Positions 25,090 through 37,240 of a stretch of DNA of 64,000 nucleotides are shown here, in pieces. Numbering within the stretch: position 1 is the first letter of the stretch; each line of letters opens with the position of its first letter. Position numbers and translations under genes: made by a program. The stretch comes from Chaetorhynchus papuensis (lineage: Eukaryota > Chordata > Aves > Passeriformes > Rhipiduridae): contig VWYX01000210.1 of the NCBI GenBank assembly GCA_013396525.1, positions 238,433 through 302,432 on the forward strand. The letters are read 5' to 3'. The notes under the pieces were generated by a model. That model did no database searches, was not told the origin of the DNA, and saw only the letters and a list, made by a program, of their open reading frames with translations.

Positions 25090-27896
25090 TGTATTTCAGA
25101 TTAAGATGTCAGATCATGTAAAAGTTGCAGGGCTGACTATTAATCTTAGGAGCTTTATAAACAAGCAATCTACATACCTGTCAAGAGGACACATCATTTG
25201 TCTGCATGACCATACTGCATTTTTTAGATCTTTCAGATTTGAAAAGCCATAATCATTCAGAAATTGTATATGCAAAATTCTGTATAAAATCACTATTTGA
25301 ATGCCTATATAAGAGACATAAGGTAAACATACTCTGGAAATACTTCTACCCCCTTACTGTGAAAAAAAAAGTAAAAAACAAGATTATTCAGACTCTTGGA
25401 CAAAACAGAGAACTTTACTGGCATTGGGTTCATCTTATTTACTTCTCTGCAGTACCAAGGTCATAGCAATTATCTATTAACTCTAGATATAAAACTAAAA
25501 TACACCCAAAAAATTGTCTGTTGTTATCACCTCTTATTTCAGTATTCTCATAGACATACATTTCTATTTGTTTAGTAGTTGAAGTAATTCCAGGGCTTCA
25601 TAAAGCTTCATTCAAACTTTCTGCAGGGGAGTTAGTGCATTAACACATATTTTCTGACAACTCAGAATGATAGAGAAGAGATTGTAACTTCTTTTTATTC
25701 ATAGTTCCCACTAATGACATTCTCCAAAGATTTCTTATTCTAATTACAAACTCAAACACTCACACAGTATGCTATGGGTCATTTTTTCTTTATGAGATTT
25801 TCAGTAACTTCTAACGTAAAAACATCTAAAAGAGGAGAAATATTAGGATTTGTGGCAGTTTTTCTGGATGTAAAAATTTATGAAGTTGATTTTGTATAGC
25901 ATTTTTGAATATACAAAAGCTGATCATTTCATAGTATTTCTGCCACATTTATTACTTCTTTTTCTGATTTATCACTGTTTCTCATCATTTTAGAACACAA
26001 CACAGGTTGGAGGCAGACAGAGACAACATTCCTAAATATTTGCATTTTGTAAGGACCTAGATTCACTTGAAAGAAGTCCTAAAGGCACTTTTGAAAAAAA
26101 ATCATCGTATCACTCTGAGATAACATGATAACATTTTCTTAAACATTTCTTACAGCTTGAGCATCATAAAGATATTCAATTTTTTACTTAAAATGACAGT
26201 GTAAAATGTCTATATAAGTAAACAAAATATTTTGCATTGAATGAAAAAATTATCCATTTTTATAAGACTGTCTGTCTTTTGCAGATGCTAGTTGTGTACA
26301 CAAACTTTGCAATAAACTTACTTTGCTCTCAGTTAAGTCTCCCTGCCAATGTCTGCAAACACAGCCAGCAATTCCGAATATCTAGGTTTAAAATTATTTT
26401 CATAGGGATAACAAATAGCTATCAGTCTCACAGTCAAAATCTTTTTTCATTACTTCCAACCATAATGCAAAACATTATTCTTAATTTCTTCACATATACT
26501 CTCAAAATTTGAACCCCAGTGCTGAAATCAGAATTTGCTTAATACCATATCAACACACATACCTCTTCACTTCTTTTTACTAGTCAATAATCATATACTA
26601 TCACATACAACGTACATCTACGTTATGTACATATTCATATAGTTTGTTTAGTTTGTTTCCTAATATCATTTTCAGACTTGATACAAATTTTTTATGTCAG
26701 CCAAAAAGAAGTAATTAACTTCAACAGAAGCCCAGGGGAAAATTCCCCTTGTGACTCTCAGCTACATGTTAGCCAAGGTGTTTCCAGTATTCTATTTCTG
26801 AAAGAAAAAGCAGGCATTTGTGTTTCCACCTCCAGCCCGTTGTTTATTTGAAAGCTGCAGGAGCAAAGATCAACCCACAGTGGACCAAGTCAAAGTATTT
26901 ATTGCCAGGGTCCTATAAACTGTGTCATAATTGGAACTATGAACCTGCAGAGACCCTTGTTAGAGTTGAATGGACTGGTAAGGTCAGTATTGCTTTCATA
27001 GTGAAAATGAAAATGCTGTCTAGGAGTTTAATGAACACAATGACATTTCTGCATGCCCCCAAAAATTCCTGAGAGCATCTGGAGCTGGTTTGATCTTGTT
27101 AGAACATTGATTTTTTCTTCTTCTTTCTCTCCCAAGTACTTTTCTTGCTGTGGGCAAGCTTGTTTGTCTGCATATAGAGAGAAGGGGTTCTTGGTGAGAG
27201 CAAAAAGTGGGAGGCTTTTTCTTGAGAATTGGTTTTAAATCTAGTCACAGTATCTCCCTCAGGAGAAAAATCTAATTCCACTTTTCAGCTCTCTGTAGTC
27301 CTCATGGGAAAGAGAAAGGCAATAAGCAACATAATTATGCAAGGTTTTAGGCAAATATTGTCAGCATGACCTTACAAGGAGAATTGGGTTACTGCTAGGT
27401 ATTTGGGTTGAATTAACGTGGCTGTACATTCCTTAATCAAGTGTTTGCAAATAATATCCAACATCTTCATATCCATTAACAAAGTCTAAGATCACCAGCC
27501 CTGTTATACATTCAGAGAAAACTGGCACATTTATTTACAGAATAATTTTAAAAAATAAGAAGAAGGGGGGAAAAACGATCTTCTTGCCATCCAGAGCAAC
27601 TTTGATTCCTTGGAATGGCTGCTATGTTCATATCTCATTACCCAATTCATTCAGAATATTAGTGCTGGAGGGCTAATGAAGCCTTCTCTCAGTCTCACAA
27701 TACATATTAAAGCAGTCAACAAGTCTTTAATGTTGTGAAACCTATTAATTCTTTAAGGTCAACTTACATGGTGCAATCAGTACAACCACTACTTACAAAC
27801 CCACAGAGAACAAGGTTTTAAGGTATTGACTCTCCAACAATTACTCCTTCTGGGTGAAAAGAAAATTAAAAACTGTTATTTGGTGCCACATTAGAG

Positions 27897-29328
27897 AAAT
27901 CACAGAATAAAAGAATCAGGGAATATGAAATACTGGAAGGGGATCTCAAGGATTATCTGGCCAAACTTTTTTTGTCAAAAGCACAGTCCAGAGAAGATAG
28001 CCCAGCACCTTGCCCACCTGGATCTTAAAAGTGTCCAACCTCTATCTCCCCAGGAGTAACTTACCCATTAGCCCTCAACTTCTCCTTGTTATTGTAAAAA
28101 GGAGCCTCCGTCTTCTTTGTAGTCACTGGAGTATGGTGATAAATTCTCACCCAAATCTTATTTTTTTCAAACCCAAACTAGTCTAGCACTCTCATCCTTT
28201 TCTCAGAGAGCAGGCTTCTCTTTCTTATCTCTGTGGCACTTCTCTGGACCCTCCCCAGCCTGTCCACATCTTTTTGTATAGTGGGGACCAAAACTGAGCA
28301 CAGTATTCCAGTTGCGACCTGACCAGAACCAAGTAAATTAGAATGACGACTTCTTTATCTCTGCTGGTCGTGCCTGTGTTGATGCAGCCCAGCATCTCAT
28401 TGGTTTCCTAGGCTGCATCATCACAGTGTTCACTCATATGAGCTTATTGCCCACCAGGTCCTTTCCACTGCCTGCAGTGCCTGTCCACTCCCTGCAGGAC
28501 AGGTAGATCCCAACCTGTCCTGCACTCCTGGGTTATGTTTTTCCAGGTGCAGTACCTCACACTTGTCTGGTTAGCCCACTCTTTCAGCCTATCCAGGTCT
28601 TCTTGCAGGGTGGCTCTCCCTGTCAACGTGCCCACTTCACCACTCAGTTTGGTATCACTGGCAAACTTATTTGATCCTATTTTCCAGGCACATACGAAAG
28701 CATTAAGACAGCATTAAGCCCAATACTTGTCCCTGGGACACCACTTGTGCCAGGTTTGAAAAGGAGCTGTTTACCACCACTCTTGGGGTAAGACCAGTCA
28801 GACAGTTCCACACCTACCACACAGACTACTGGTCTAAACTATAACACAACACTTTCTCTAAGTGTGGAACTCTAAGGCTGTGGAAGACTCTGTGGAAAGC
28901 CTTGAAGAAATCCTGGTAGGCAGTGTCCACTACTTGCTCCACATCAACAAAGTACGTTACTTTGTTGTAGAAGGTGACCAATTTTGTCAAGCACAACTTG
29001 CACTTGGTGAATCTCTGCTGGCTTTTCCCAGTTATGTGCTTCATCTGATTTGTGATAGCCTCCAGGAGGATTTGCTCCATAACTTTCATCACCGAAGTAA
29101 GACTGCTGGGCTTATAACTTCCTGAATCCTCCTTTAAGCCCTTCATGTTAGATGGGGATGACAGCCCTGTTCCAGGCTTCTGGGAAGATAGCCATAACTT
29201 CTTAAAGGCTATGGAGAGTGGCCTCACAATGATGTCAGCCTTAACACTCTCAGGTGGATATTTGTGGCAGTGGCCCAACCCACCTTTGGGTATCGAATTA
29301 ACGAGGACATTCAGTGGGTGGATTTTCC
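27897..29328 (-). mobile_element. CR1 LINE, 3' portion (RT domain and 3' UTR), split by an LTR
   Basis: Larger reverse-orientation CR1, with its 3' tail at 27897 (AATCACAGAATAAAAGAATC). On the - strand, 28826-29280 reads a recognisable RT core: IIVRPLSIAFKKLW, then SGSYKPSSLTSVMKVMEQIL (the SYRPVSLTS motif of CR1) and QDFFKAFHRV (DFSKAFD). 28444-28635 continues with TLQEDLDRLKEWANQ. The catalytic F-A-D-D segment is not intact, and stops and shifts are frequent. The RT upstream part continues at about 30018 after the inserted LTR, so this is one element with the next CR1 segment. The divergence suggests an older subfamily than the other CR1 copies here. Confidence 0.9.
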
Positions 29329-30017
29329 TGCCCAGGACAGTGGGTCTGAGGGCGAGCCTGAAGGCAGCACCCAGGAACAAACCACACCCCTGAGTTATCA
29401 ATCCTAAATTATGCCTCCTCCTTTGTACCGCCCTACCTTCATGTTTATTCAATTAGTTCCTGGAAAGTTCTGTCTTGTTGTTATCCCCATTGGATCATTT
29501 AAATTAATCCCTCCCGAAAACTCCTGTTATTGGGTGCCTGTCAATCTTTGTCACTCTCTTATTGGTTTATCCCCTTGTTCCGCCCCTTTTCACTAGGTGT
29601 ATAAAAGGTTGTGTAACTGTTCTTGGCTTTTTGTTGCCCTTCCTCCTTGTCTTTTATTTCTCCCAGCCCTCAGGGCGGGGAATAAAGACTTGGACTGCTG
29701 CAACAAAGAGTCCCTCTCTCCTCCTTTGCCTCTGCCAGTCGCAGCTGTAACAACTGACTGCTGCCAGCTCCACAGAGAGCCTGGAAGCAGACTGCTCCAC
29801 CAGGAGCCTCCATCAGACTGCCAAGCCGCAGACTTGCTGGGGCACTGGAAGCGAGTCGCCTGCTTGGCCTCCGGGCGGTCAAGCGGTCAGCGACAGGGCC
29901 CACTGATTTGTGCAGGGGGTCAAGCTCCTGTGAAAGTTCACACACCAAGTCTTCTCTCACTGACTCTTGGCCTGTGTTACCATCAACGTGGATTGTTGCT
30001 CCCAAGACCTGGGGTCA
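29329..30017 (+). mobile_element. Solo endogenous retrovirus LTR inserted in the CR1
   Basis: Interrupts the minus-strand CR1 in the opposite orientation. It has LTR architecture: a U3 with CCAAT-like boxes (CCCATTGGATC near 29488, TTATTGGTTTATCC near 29558), a strong TATA box (GTATAAAAGG, 29598-29607), a polyadenylation signal (GGGAATAAAGAC, about 29677-29688), and a GC-rich U5-like region after it. A candidate terminal inverted repeat pairs TGCCCAGGAC (29329) with GACCTGGGGTCA (ending 30017). Alternative limits are 29341 and 30021. No clear target-site duplication was found and no viral genes remain. Its U5 start (CCCTCTCTCCTCCTTTGCC) resembles that of the LTR at 50321. Confidence 0.7.
29598..29607 (+). 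promoter_or_regulatory. TATA box of the 29.3-30.0 kb LTR
   Basis: GTATAAAAGG lies about 80 bp before the AATAAA signal, the usual promoter-to-polyA spacing within an LTR R region. It is well preserved compared with the other LTRs in the window. Confidence 0.6.
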
Positions 30018-30490
30018 AACAGCGCTGGTAAATACGGAGGTGAAGGAAGCGTAGAGAACCTCTGCCTTTTCAGCCTTATTGGTATCTAATTCACTTCTGT
30101 TTAACAGTGGGCCAGTATTTTCTTCCTGTTTATGCCTGGTCTTTACAAAGAGCCCTTTCTTCTGGATTTTGACATCTTTGAGATTTGAATTTCAAATCAA
30201 CCTGAGATTTTGCTTTTCTAACTGAATCTTTGCACTCCCTGGCAGTCAACTTGTAGTTCTCAACAGGTATTTGTCCACTTTGCCATTTCTGATATGCTTC
30301 TGTTCTGTTTCAAACAGATTCAGAGTCTTGCATACTGTAGTCATCCATTGTGACTCTCCAGTTATGTGAGCTGTCACACCATATTTCAATTTTTCCACAA
30401 TCTCCCAAATTTATGACCAGCCATGGAGCTCCAGCTCTTCCTGGTTTTTTCCCAAGCTGCATGCATTGGTACACATGCACTTGAGATGGT
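30018..30490 (-). mobile_element. CR1 LINE, 5' portion (endonuclease start and RT upstream)
   Basis: Continuation of the 27897-29328 CR1 beyond the LTR. 30040-30310 is the region before the RT core (on the + strand: CTCTGCCTTTTCAGCC, then AACAGTGGGCCAGTATTTTC). 30310-30480 on the - strand reads VHVYQCMQLGKKPGRAG and CDSSHNWRVTMDDYS, which matches the start of the CR1 endonuclease domain (the N-A-x-S-M-G-N-K and W-D-D-S-H-D-W region), with key residues changed. The middle of the endonuclease is missing, so an internal deletion joins the two parts. This is the only copy here that reaches the endonuclease. Confidence 0.75.
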
Positions 30491-33400
30491 TGGCCTAGTA
30501 ACATGTAGCAGATTAGAAGCAAAAATACATCCAGAAAATCAAATATAGGAGGAATTATCATGATCAGATAAGTGTATGTGCCAGTTCACAGGGCATTCAA
30601 GAGCCTATAACCAGTGACCAGTAGTAGCTGCTAGAGACATATTCCGGTTCTGAGGCGCTGGTATCTATAAACATGGCTTCTGACACTTAGTCAGGAAAAC
30701 CATTGCTTTATACATCCTCAACAGTTTTAACTGGGGTGAAATGGTATGTTTTGCTTTCGGAACCTTCTGTATATACTTTTAAGTTTAAAAGTCATAGACA
30801 ATTAAGAGGTGTTTGTAGTTTTGAATATGGGTTACATCTGAAGCAAACTGAAGAGGCATGGGAAGAATTTATTAGTGCAGTAGTACTCTAGCTGCAATGG
30901 AGATCTTCTTGTGAAGCCTTATTTTAAGTGCTTTTTCCATAACAGTAACTAAAGTAGTGCATAAAAATATAATAACTATGCAGTAGTGGTGCAATTCAGG
31001 AAGTAAACTACAAAATATTCATTGCCTTAGTTAATGTATATGCTTCTGACTACTTCCCTGGCAGCACTTAGTAATTCAAAGTGATTAAATTAAATTGTTT
31101 TTATATCTTTGTGATAAAGATAGAACATACAGCCCTGTTCTCTCAGTACAGGTTGGGGTTTTATTACTTAGCTTGATTCTTGCTTATAATTGGCCTTTTT
31201 GGTTCTCAATGAGCTGTGAATAAAATCTGAGATGTTTCAGATTGTGTTAAGGAGGATGCACTTACAAGTGAAATGCATTCAATTTTATGAGGAAATGATG
31301 AAGATTATGATTTCACTGTATTTGAAGTGCAAAATAAAAAGCCTTACGTGGATAATCAGGATTCCTCTGTGTTTTATATTAATGAGTATTGGCAGCTTCC
31401 AGCCTTACTATTACAACTCATCAGACTATAATATTTTTTCTTTTTTTTATTATTACGATAGAACTCTGGGATATTAACTAAGCTTCTCATGCAGATGGCT
31501 AGATCTAAAACACCTTGCTCAAGAGTAAAACATGTGAGCTCAAGAGTTTCACTTCATCATGTGGTCAAGTAGGAATGGGCAGGAAGAAGGAAAAGATAGA
31601 GGAACAAAAGTTTTTTGTCTCATTACACTCTTCATATACGTGGTAATGTCTGTACTCAAATCACAGTACATTTTAATATGCAAGTGAAAATACAGAATTT
31701 TGGTCCTTCTTATATATTTGCAAAGCAATTTTTTTATTTTCTCTTCTATATGGCGGTATGTTAAAAGAATGTTTTGTATTTCCAGCTGCTTAATGATATT
31801 CTCTTGTGTTGTACATTGCCTTTTCTTGCTGTGTGTGGTGGCTCCATTAAGGTGGTTTCTTCTCCACCCAGAAGACATGACAGAATAAAAGGTAAGATGA
31901 AGAAACAGACTGGCACTGAAGTTCCAGGCAACAATAAGATTTTTAACATAGTCTGGCTGATGTATAATTCATAACAGCATTTACTTTCACAAGTAGGTTT
32001 TCCTCAGGCAATGCCAACAGGATTATTTACATAAGCATGAGTCGTTTATATAAGTAAGGCTTATATGATTGGACTCCTACACTGTGTAATAATGCAAAAA
32101 TACATTAAGTTGTGTGTCCATAAAATTCCCTTTCACCTCTGGAGACCAAAAACTATACATAGCAATATTTCATGTTGTTTAGACTTCCTTTGTCTTTACT
32201 GGTCTTTCATCTGTATCTGAAAATCACCATATAACATATAAATTGGCACAATTCTCTCTCTGCACACATGGGATGCCTTAATAACAGCTGGTGTTGCCTT
32301 GGCAAACTCATGAAAAAACTTCTATGAGCACTAAAGGTCAGTGAGTTTGAAAAAATACATATTTATATCCCCCATACTGCCTTTTAAGAAAGACTGTTCA
32401 GACAGTGCTAGTCAAAAGTGGACTCATATAACACAGGTAATGAAGTGTACCCTTCTCTCTTTCACTGATGTAAATTGGAAAAGGCTTGGTTTAATATAGT
32501 TTCCTTCTCTCCTCCTGGAAATGTAATTTCAAAAAGAAGCAAGCTAGTTCAGCCTCCTACTGGTGTACCAATTAACAGGACATGTCCATTAAATTTATTA
32601 TCCCTCTGCAAGGTGTCAGACTTCAACTTCAGAACTAGCAAAACCAGTATGACCTCAATTTACAGAAAATTGTGGAGTGTGAATGTTCTTTATTTTTTCC
32701 AGTAACTTGCTCCTCACTTTCCTTTAAATTGTATTAAAGTATTGCTGAATTTAACATGTCCAGATTTTGCCATTTCCAGTACACTTTGATACATTTTTGC
32801 ATTTTTAGTGACCTCAAAGCAGATTAATGTTCTAATAAGTTCAAGACATCTTTTTTTTTGCTAGGAAGCATTCATATTGAGTACTACAACAAAAATCTGA
32901 TCTACTAGTATTTCCTTCTTTTCTTTTGCCCTTGGTCTAATTGATAGAAATCACAGCACTGAATTAAGCTTTTCTTCCTCCTACCTGCTTTTATAGGAGG
33001 TAACAACCCCTTGATCACTGTGATACTCAAAGTAGTAAATGGAAATGCCTTCACAAAGTACACTTCAAGGGTATGTTTTGAAAGAAGAAAAGATTCATTA
33101 GTGATCTTGATGTTAATGGGGGTAATATTAATGTCTCTATTGAAAAATAAACTACATAGGCCTCAAAACACATCTGATGGGCTGAGTTTCCACAGTAGCC
33201 AGAAAAACTCCAGTGTCAGTTGTTCATAAAGCACAGTGAGAAGGGGGAACAATCTTAAACATGCGTATTAATTGTGAGAGCTCATGCAAGCTGGCATCCT
33301 TAATGCACACAGTTCTAGAGGGCCTTATACATGTGAAAGAAATGCAAAAACAGTTTCATGGAATAGGTCTTTAACCTCTTCTCATTTCTGTTATAAGCAG

Positions 33401-36400
33401 ATATATTATCTTCTTTGAAAGGGCTGATGGAATGATAAATTCATAAATCTCTGGGAATTGTCTATATTTAATACTCAAGGGTCCCAAACAAATGGTTTCT
33501 TTTAAACATCAAAGAAAATACTAGGCATTAAGAAAAAAGGTTAAAAAAATCATTTCAAGAAAATTCTAGAATGCACTTACAGTAACTGTGACGAGTTACT
33601 CAGAGTTTCATAATTTTGTGATGAAAAAACCTTCAGATTTTGCCAAACAAAAACAACAATATTTTTCTTGTAATGATCGATCTAGGGAAGGTTTGATTGT
33701 TCTGGGAGGTACCAGAACTTTTTGAACAAAGGAGAAGAATAGTTTCGACATACATAAAAAACATTAAAAAAAAGTCTTTCACCTGCTTATCACAGACATA
33801 AAAGACCTGTGCACATGCACTGGCCTCAACTGAAAGCTGGCTCAGTTCTGTAGGTCGCCCATCCAAATGAGTTTTCTCAATTCTGTTGATGTGTGGCTAA
33901 GGGTGCTACTGCTATGCAGTGAAGAACTTGCCTGTACCATTCATTGTAATTCTGAGGTGACCAAAAACAGGGGGTTAGCAAAAACAGAAAAGAAAAAAAA
34001 GGATAAAAATGCATAAATACTAATACTGAAGCCAGGAAATATATCAACACTAATACTAAACCACCCAAAGGGCTGAGTCATCTGCACTGCAATGCAACTT
34101 TCACAAGGCAAAAATCTCTCCAGTATTACCACTTAAGAAAAACTCAGCCCTTTTAAGCATTGCTGCAATAGTCAGTAGAACATCAGCTACTACCAGGTAC
34201 AGTGTCAGGTCTTCCTTTTCCTCAGCTTTACTATCAGCAGGGGCTCCCTTTACCTTTACAGAATGATCTTTGCATCTGCTCAAGGATGTACTGGAAATAC
34301 CAGTGCACTCATTACCTGTGTTTGCAGCTGGCAACCACTGCTTTGCTTCCCTTGCCTTCACACCATTACTAAGCTACATAATTTACATACATTTGAAGTA
34401 AAAAATTAATTCACTAGGTAAACTGCAGTGGGATATTTAGTTAGGTTTTCACTAGGTGATACAGAAGAACCTGGGAGGAAATGTGAGAGACACAAGCTGT
34501 GTTTCTCATGAGATCCTAAAAAGTGAGGGTAGTTTCTATATTTTTCAGAGCTATGAAGTTTCTACCACTCTTCAAGTAGCCAAATTGAAATAGAAATTCC
34601 TTTATTTTTGCCTCCGCAGAGCCCTTTTCAAGGTGTAACTAAAGCCATTCAAACTGGTGTGTTTTCTGGCAGTACACATTGCAAAAGTGTAGGTGCAAAC
34701 ACGGTGTGCAAATGCATACTCTGACCTCCATAGTTTAATCTTGTTAAGGTTAGGAGTTGATTTCCTATTTTTTCCCATTTTTCCCCACCCATTTGAAGAT
34801 TTTTCCTCAATTTATTTGAAAACCACATTAATTGTAAGGGTAGTTTTCATCAATTCATGTAATTTAGGATTTCCCAGTCTGATGGATCATGCCTAGTTAA
34901 TTCTGTCTGATACTATTTCATGACATGGCTGATAATATGTCATCAGACCAACAAAATTGAGAAAAAAAAGTGTTACTGAGCACTGCAGTCAACAGTTTGG
35001 AACCAGCAAGTCTCTCTTCAACCTCTGTTTGTTTAGAAGAACTGAACACCAGCTAAGGTGTTGTAAGCATTGGGCAGGGGGGTTTTTCTAGGAGCATTGA
35101 GTAGCAGGAGCTGTCATGTATGAAAGGTTTAAATTAACCCTAGGCAGACAAGCTGTAGGGAGAAAATTTATTCCGGCAAAATAAAACTCAGTGTAAATAC
35201 TTACATGTTTGATTCATTGTTCTCGCCTGTCCCTTAGCAAGTTGTGAAATGTACTATTAGCAGAATCTGTTGTTAAGGTTTTATTATTTTGCTTTAGTGC
35301 AGGATACAGGGCTAGCTAAAAATTAGATGTTGAAACTACATTTCAAAGGATTTTTGCAAAATTAAATTTCCATGCAAAAGTGTCTGCTTTTCCTCAAAGG
35401 CATGAAAAAAAAATTATCAGTGAAAAGCTGACAGTGAAAAGCTGATAACTGTTCAGCCAAGAGTTAAAAACATTCTGGAAAAAATCTTCCCCTGCCTACC
35501 CTACTGTACTCAGACTTTGACAGCAGGTCAACATTTTTCCCAGAAATTAGTGACTACAGTTTTTGGTTTTCTTTTAACTTTATTAATTCATGCCCCAGGG
35601 TGGAAAACATTCAATGAGATGGAAAATATCTTTCAATAAGCACTAGCTAAGTGTCACCTACTATATGGAGAACACAACCAGAATCTAACAGCCATTACAG
35701 GCCAAGAAATATTCTCCATTCTCAGATTAGGCAGCCAAATGCACTGAGATCTGCAAGAACTGAGAAACAGTTCCACAAGTGCTAGCGGCTCTGTTACTGC
35801 TCATAAATTGGAAACAGCAGTTTGCCTTTATGTTAAAGTCACTTCACAGTGTCTACACAAGCTCCCAAAAAATTTAACAGTTATAAATTTACTGATAACT
35901 GTTGAGAAACTCTAAAGAAAGAAATTAATTACTATAAAAATCAAGGTGTAATAAGCAAAAGTTGACAAATATTACTTTTTGATAGACAAAAAGCAGTTAG
36001 ACAATTAAGAATAACCAAGGGTCTTGTTTCAAATACCTAATAGCTAATTTTCTACAGTTTATTTCCTCATATTGACAGAGGAAAAAAATGTTAAAAGAAA
36101 AAATGAGAATGGTGACATTAATCATAGTGAAATACTTTTTTTGTTGTTGCCATTTGTTATCTTAGACTGGAAAATGAACACAGAAAATTCCATGACAAAT
36201 ATTAAAAGTAAGTTATTTGGTACCTTTTTGACAACAGGATGAACATGGTATTTTAAGTAAAGGGAAAGAAAAAATATACATAGGTACCAGGTGGTAGAAG
36301 AGATGGGCCTCAGAGAAGGTCACCATCTGTTATTGCACTCTTCCAGACCAGCGGTGAGGAAGGGCACTGAAATCTATGCCAGCACTGGACTATGTGAAGT

Positions 36401-36875
36401 CACTGGAGTGTATCAACTATTCAGCAGTGTAAAAGTCTACGGCGCTGTCTAGGATATGATGCTGTCTTAACGTGGCACCTGGAAAGTGGTGCACTGCACA
36501 TTACTGAAAAAATATCCCTTATGAGTTCACCTTCAGTGTAGGTGTGATACAAGCCTGTGTTGTAGTGATGATGCAAAAGAACTCTAAAGAATTCAGATAC
36601 AGTGTATGTTTTGTGCTCTCTAACAAGAGAAACAACAACTTCAAAACCCACAGAGCACAGAAGAGTGTAAACTTTCTGTCTGCTCCTACTGTAGAAGGTA
36701 AAAGCATAGCGTATGTATTCTAGTTTAACATAGAAACTACCATTTGACACCTAGTTCTTATTTGGCAATGACATATAATTACAGTGATTTCAGGTATTTT
36801 ATCTGTTAATTATTGGTTAGTAAACAGAATTCCACCGTGCAGCTATGCTGTGCAAATTAAGACCACTACAATAAC
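30491..36875. other. Unique-looking AT-rich sequence, no confirmed gene
   Basis: About 6.4 kb. It contains a 14-bp tandem duplication at 35418-35445 and, on the - strand at 33951-34370, a textbook-looking splice acceptor and a short open stretch, which are discussed as a finding but not called a gene. No repeat family was recognised. Confidence 0.5.
35418..35445. repeat. 14-bp perfect tandem duplication
   Basis: CAGTGAAAAGCTGA occurs twice back to back. The pair is bracketed by a 7-bp inverted repeat (TTATCAG at 35414, CTGATAA ending 35448). Confidence 0.9.
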
Positions 36876-36955
36876 NNNNNNNNNNNNNNNNNNNNNNNNN
36901 NNNNNNNNNNNNNNNNNNNNNNNNNNNNNNNNNNNNNNNNNNNNNNNNNNNNNNN
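36876..36955. other. Assembly gap (80 N)
   Basis: Run of N. The right flank begins with a GTTT-rich run (TTTGTTTGTTCATATGTTTG), so a simple repeat may have caused the gap. Confidence 0.99.
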
Positions 36956-37077
36956 TCATTTGTTTGTTCATATGTTTGTTTTTATGGGTGTTAATGTCAA
37001 AATTATTATTATAAAAAGAATGTAGGCCATACAAGCTTAAGTGAATCTAATAAGACCTAGCAAATAGACTAAAGGAC

Positions 37078-37240
37078 TGGTGTCCTAGTTCTGGCTCTGC
37101 TTCTGACCTACCGAGGGACCTTCTGCGTCTTTCAGTTTATACAGCTGGTAAATGAAACAGTGGTGCTGAACTGTTGCAAAAGATGTGAACAGCTGTTGAT
37201 GAAGGAAAGATACATAAATGCTAGGTATTATTATTGTTAC
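37078..37240 (+). mobile_element. MIR-like ancient CORE-SINE relic
   Basis: The order of landmarks follows the MIR/CORE-SINE family: AGTTCTGGCTCTGCTTCTGA (37088-37107; MIR has a CTGGCTCTGCCACTTAC block), GGGACCTTCTG, TCTTTCAGTTTATACAGCTG with GGTAAATGAAA (MIR: CTCAGTTTCCTCATCTGTAAAATG), and the tail ATAAATGCTAGGTATTATTA (37214-37233). The middle is strongly diverged. MIR relics in birds are very old, so a copy this legible is unusual. The alternative is chance similarity. A profile search would settle it. Confidence 0.5.

Larger units (their letters stand above)
23281..27896. other. Unique-looking sequence, no gene seen
   Basis: About 4.6 kb of AT-rich sequence with a 210-bp N gap at 24880-25089. 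It includes a 17-bp tandem duplication at 24164-24197 (TTTCACAACTTTCCTAC then TTTCATAACTTTCCTAC). No known repeat family or credible coding exon was recognised. Confidence 0.5.

Noticed and set aside
24847..25104. 85-codon + strand open frame
   Set aside because: It spans the 210-bp N gap; only a few real codons lie at each end.
28826..29452. 208-codon minus-strand open frame as a host gene
   Set aside because: Its residues match the CR1 reverse transcriptase, and its N-terminal part runs into the inserted LTR. It is a LINE remnant.
29597..30031. 144-codon + strand open frame
   Set aside because: Lies wholly within the GC-rich part of an LTR; not a gene.
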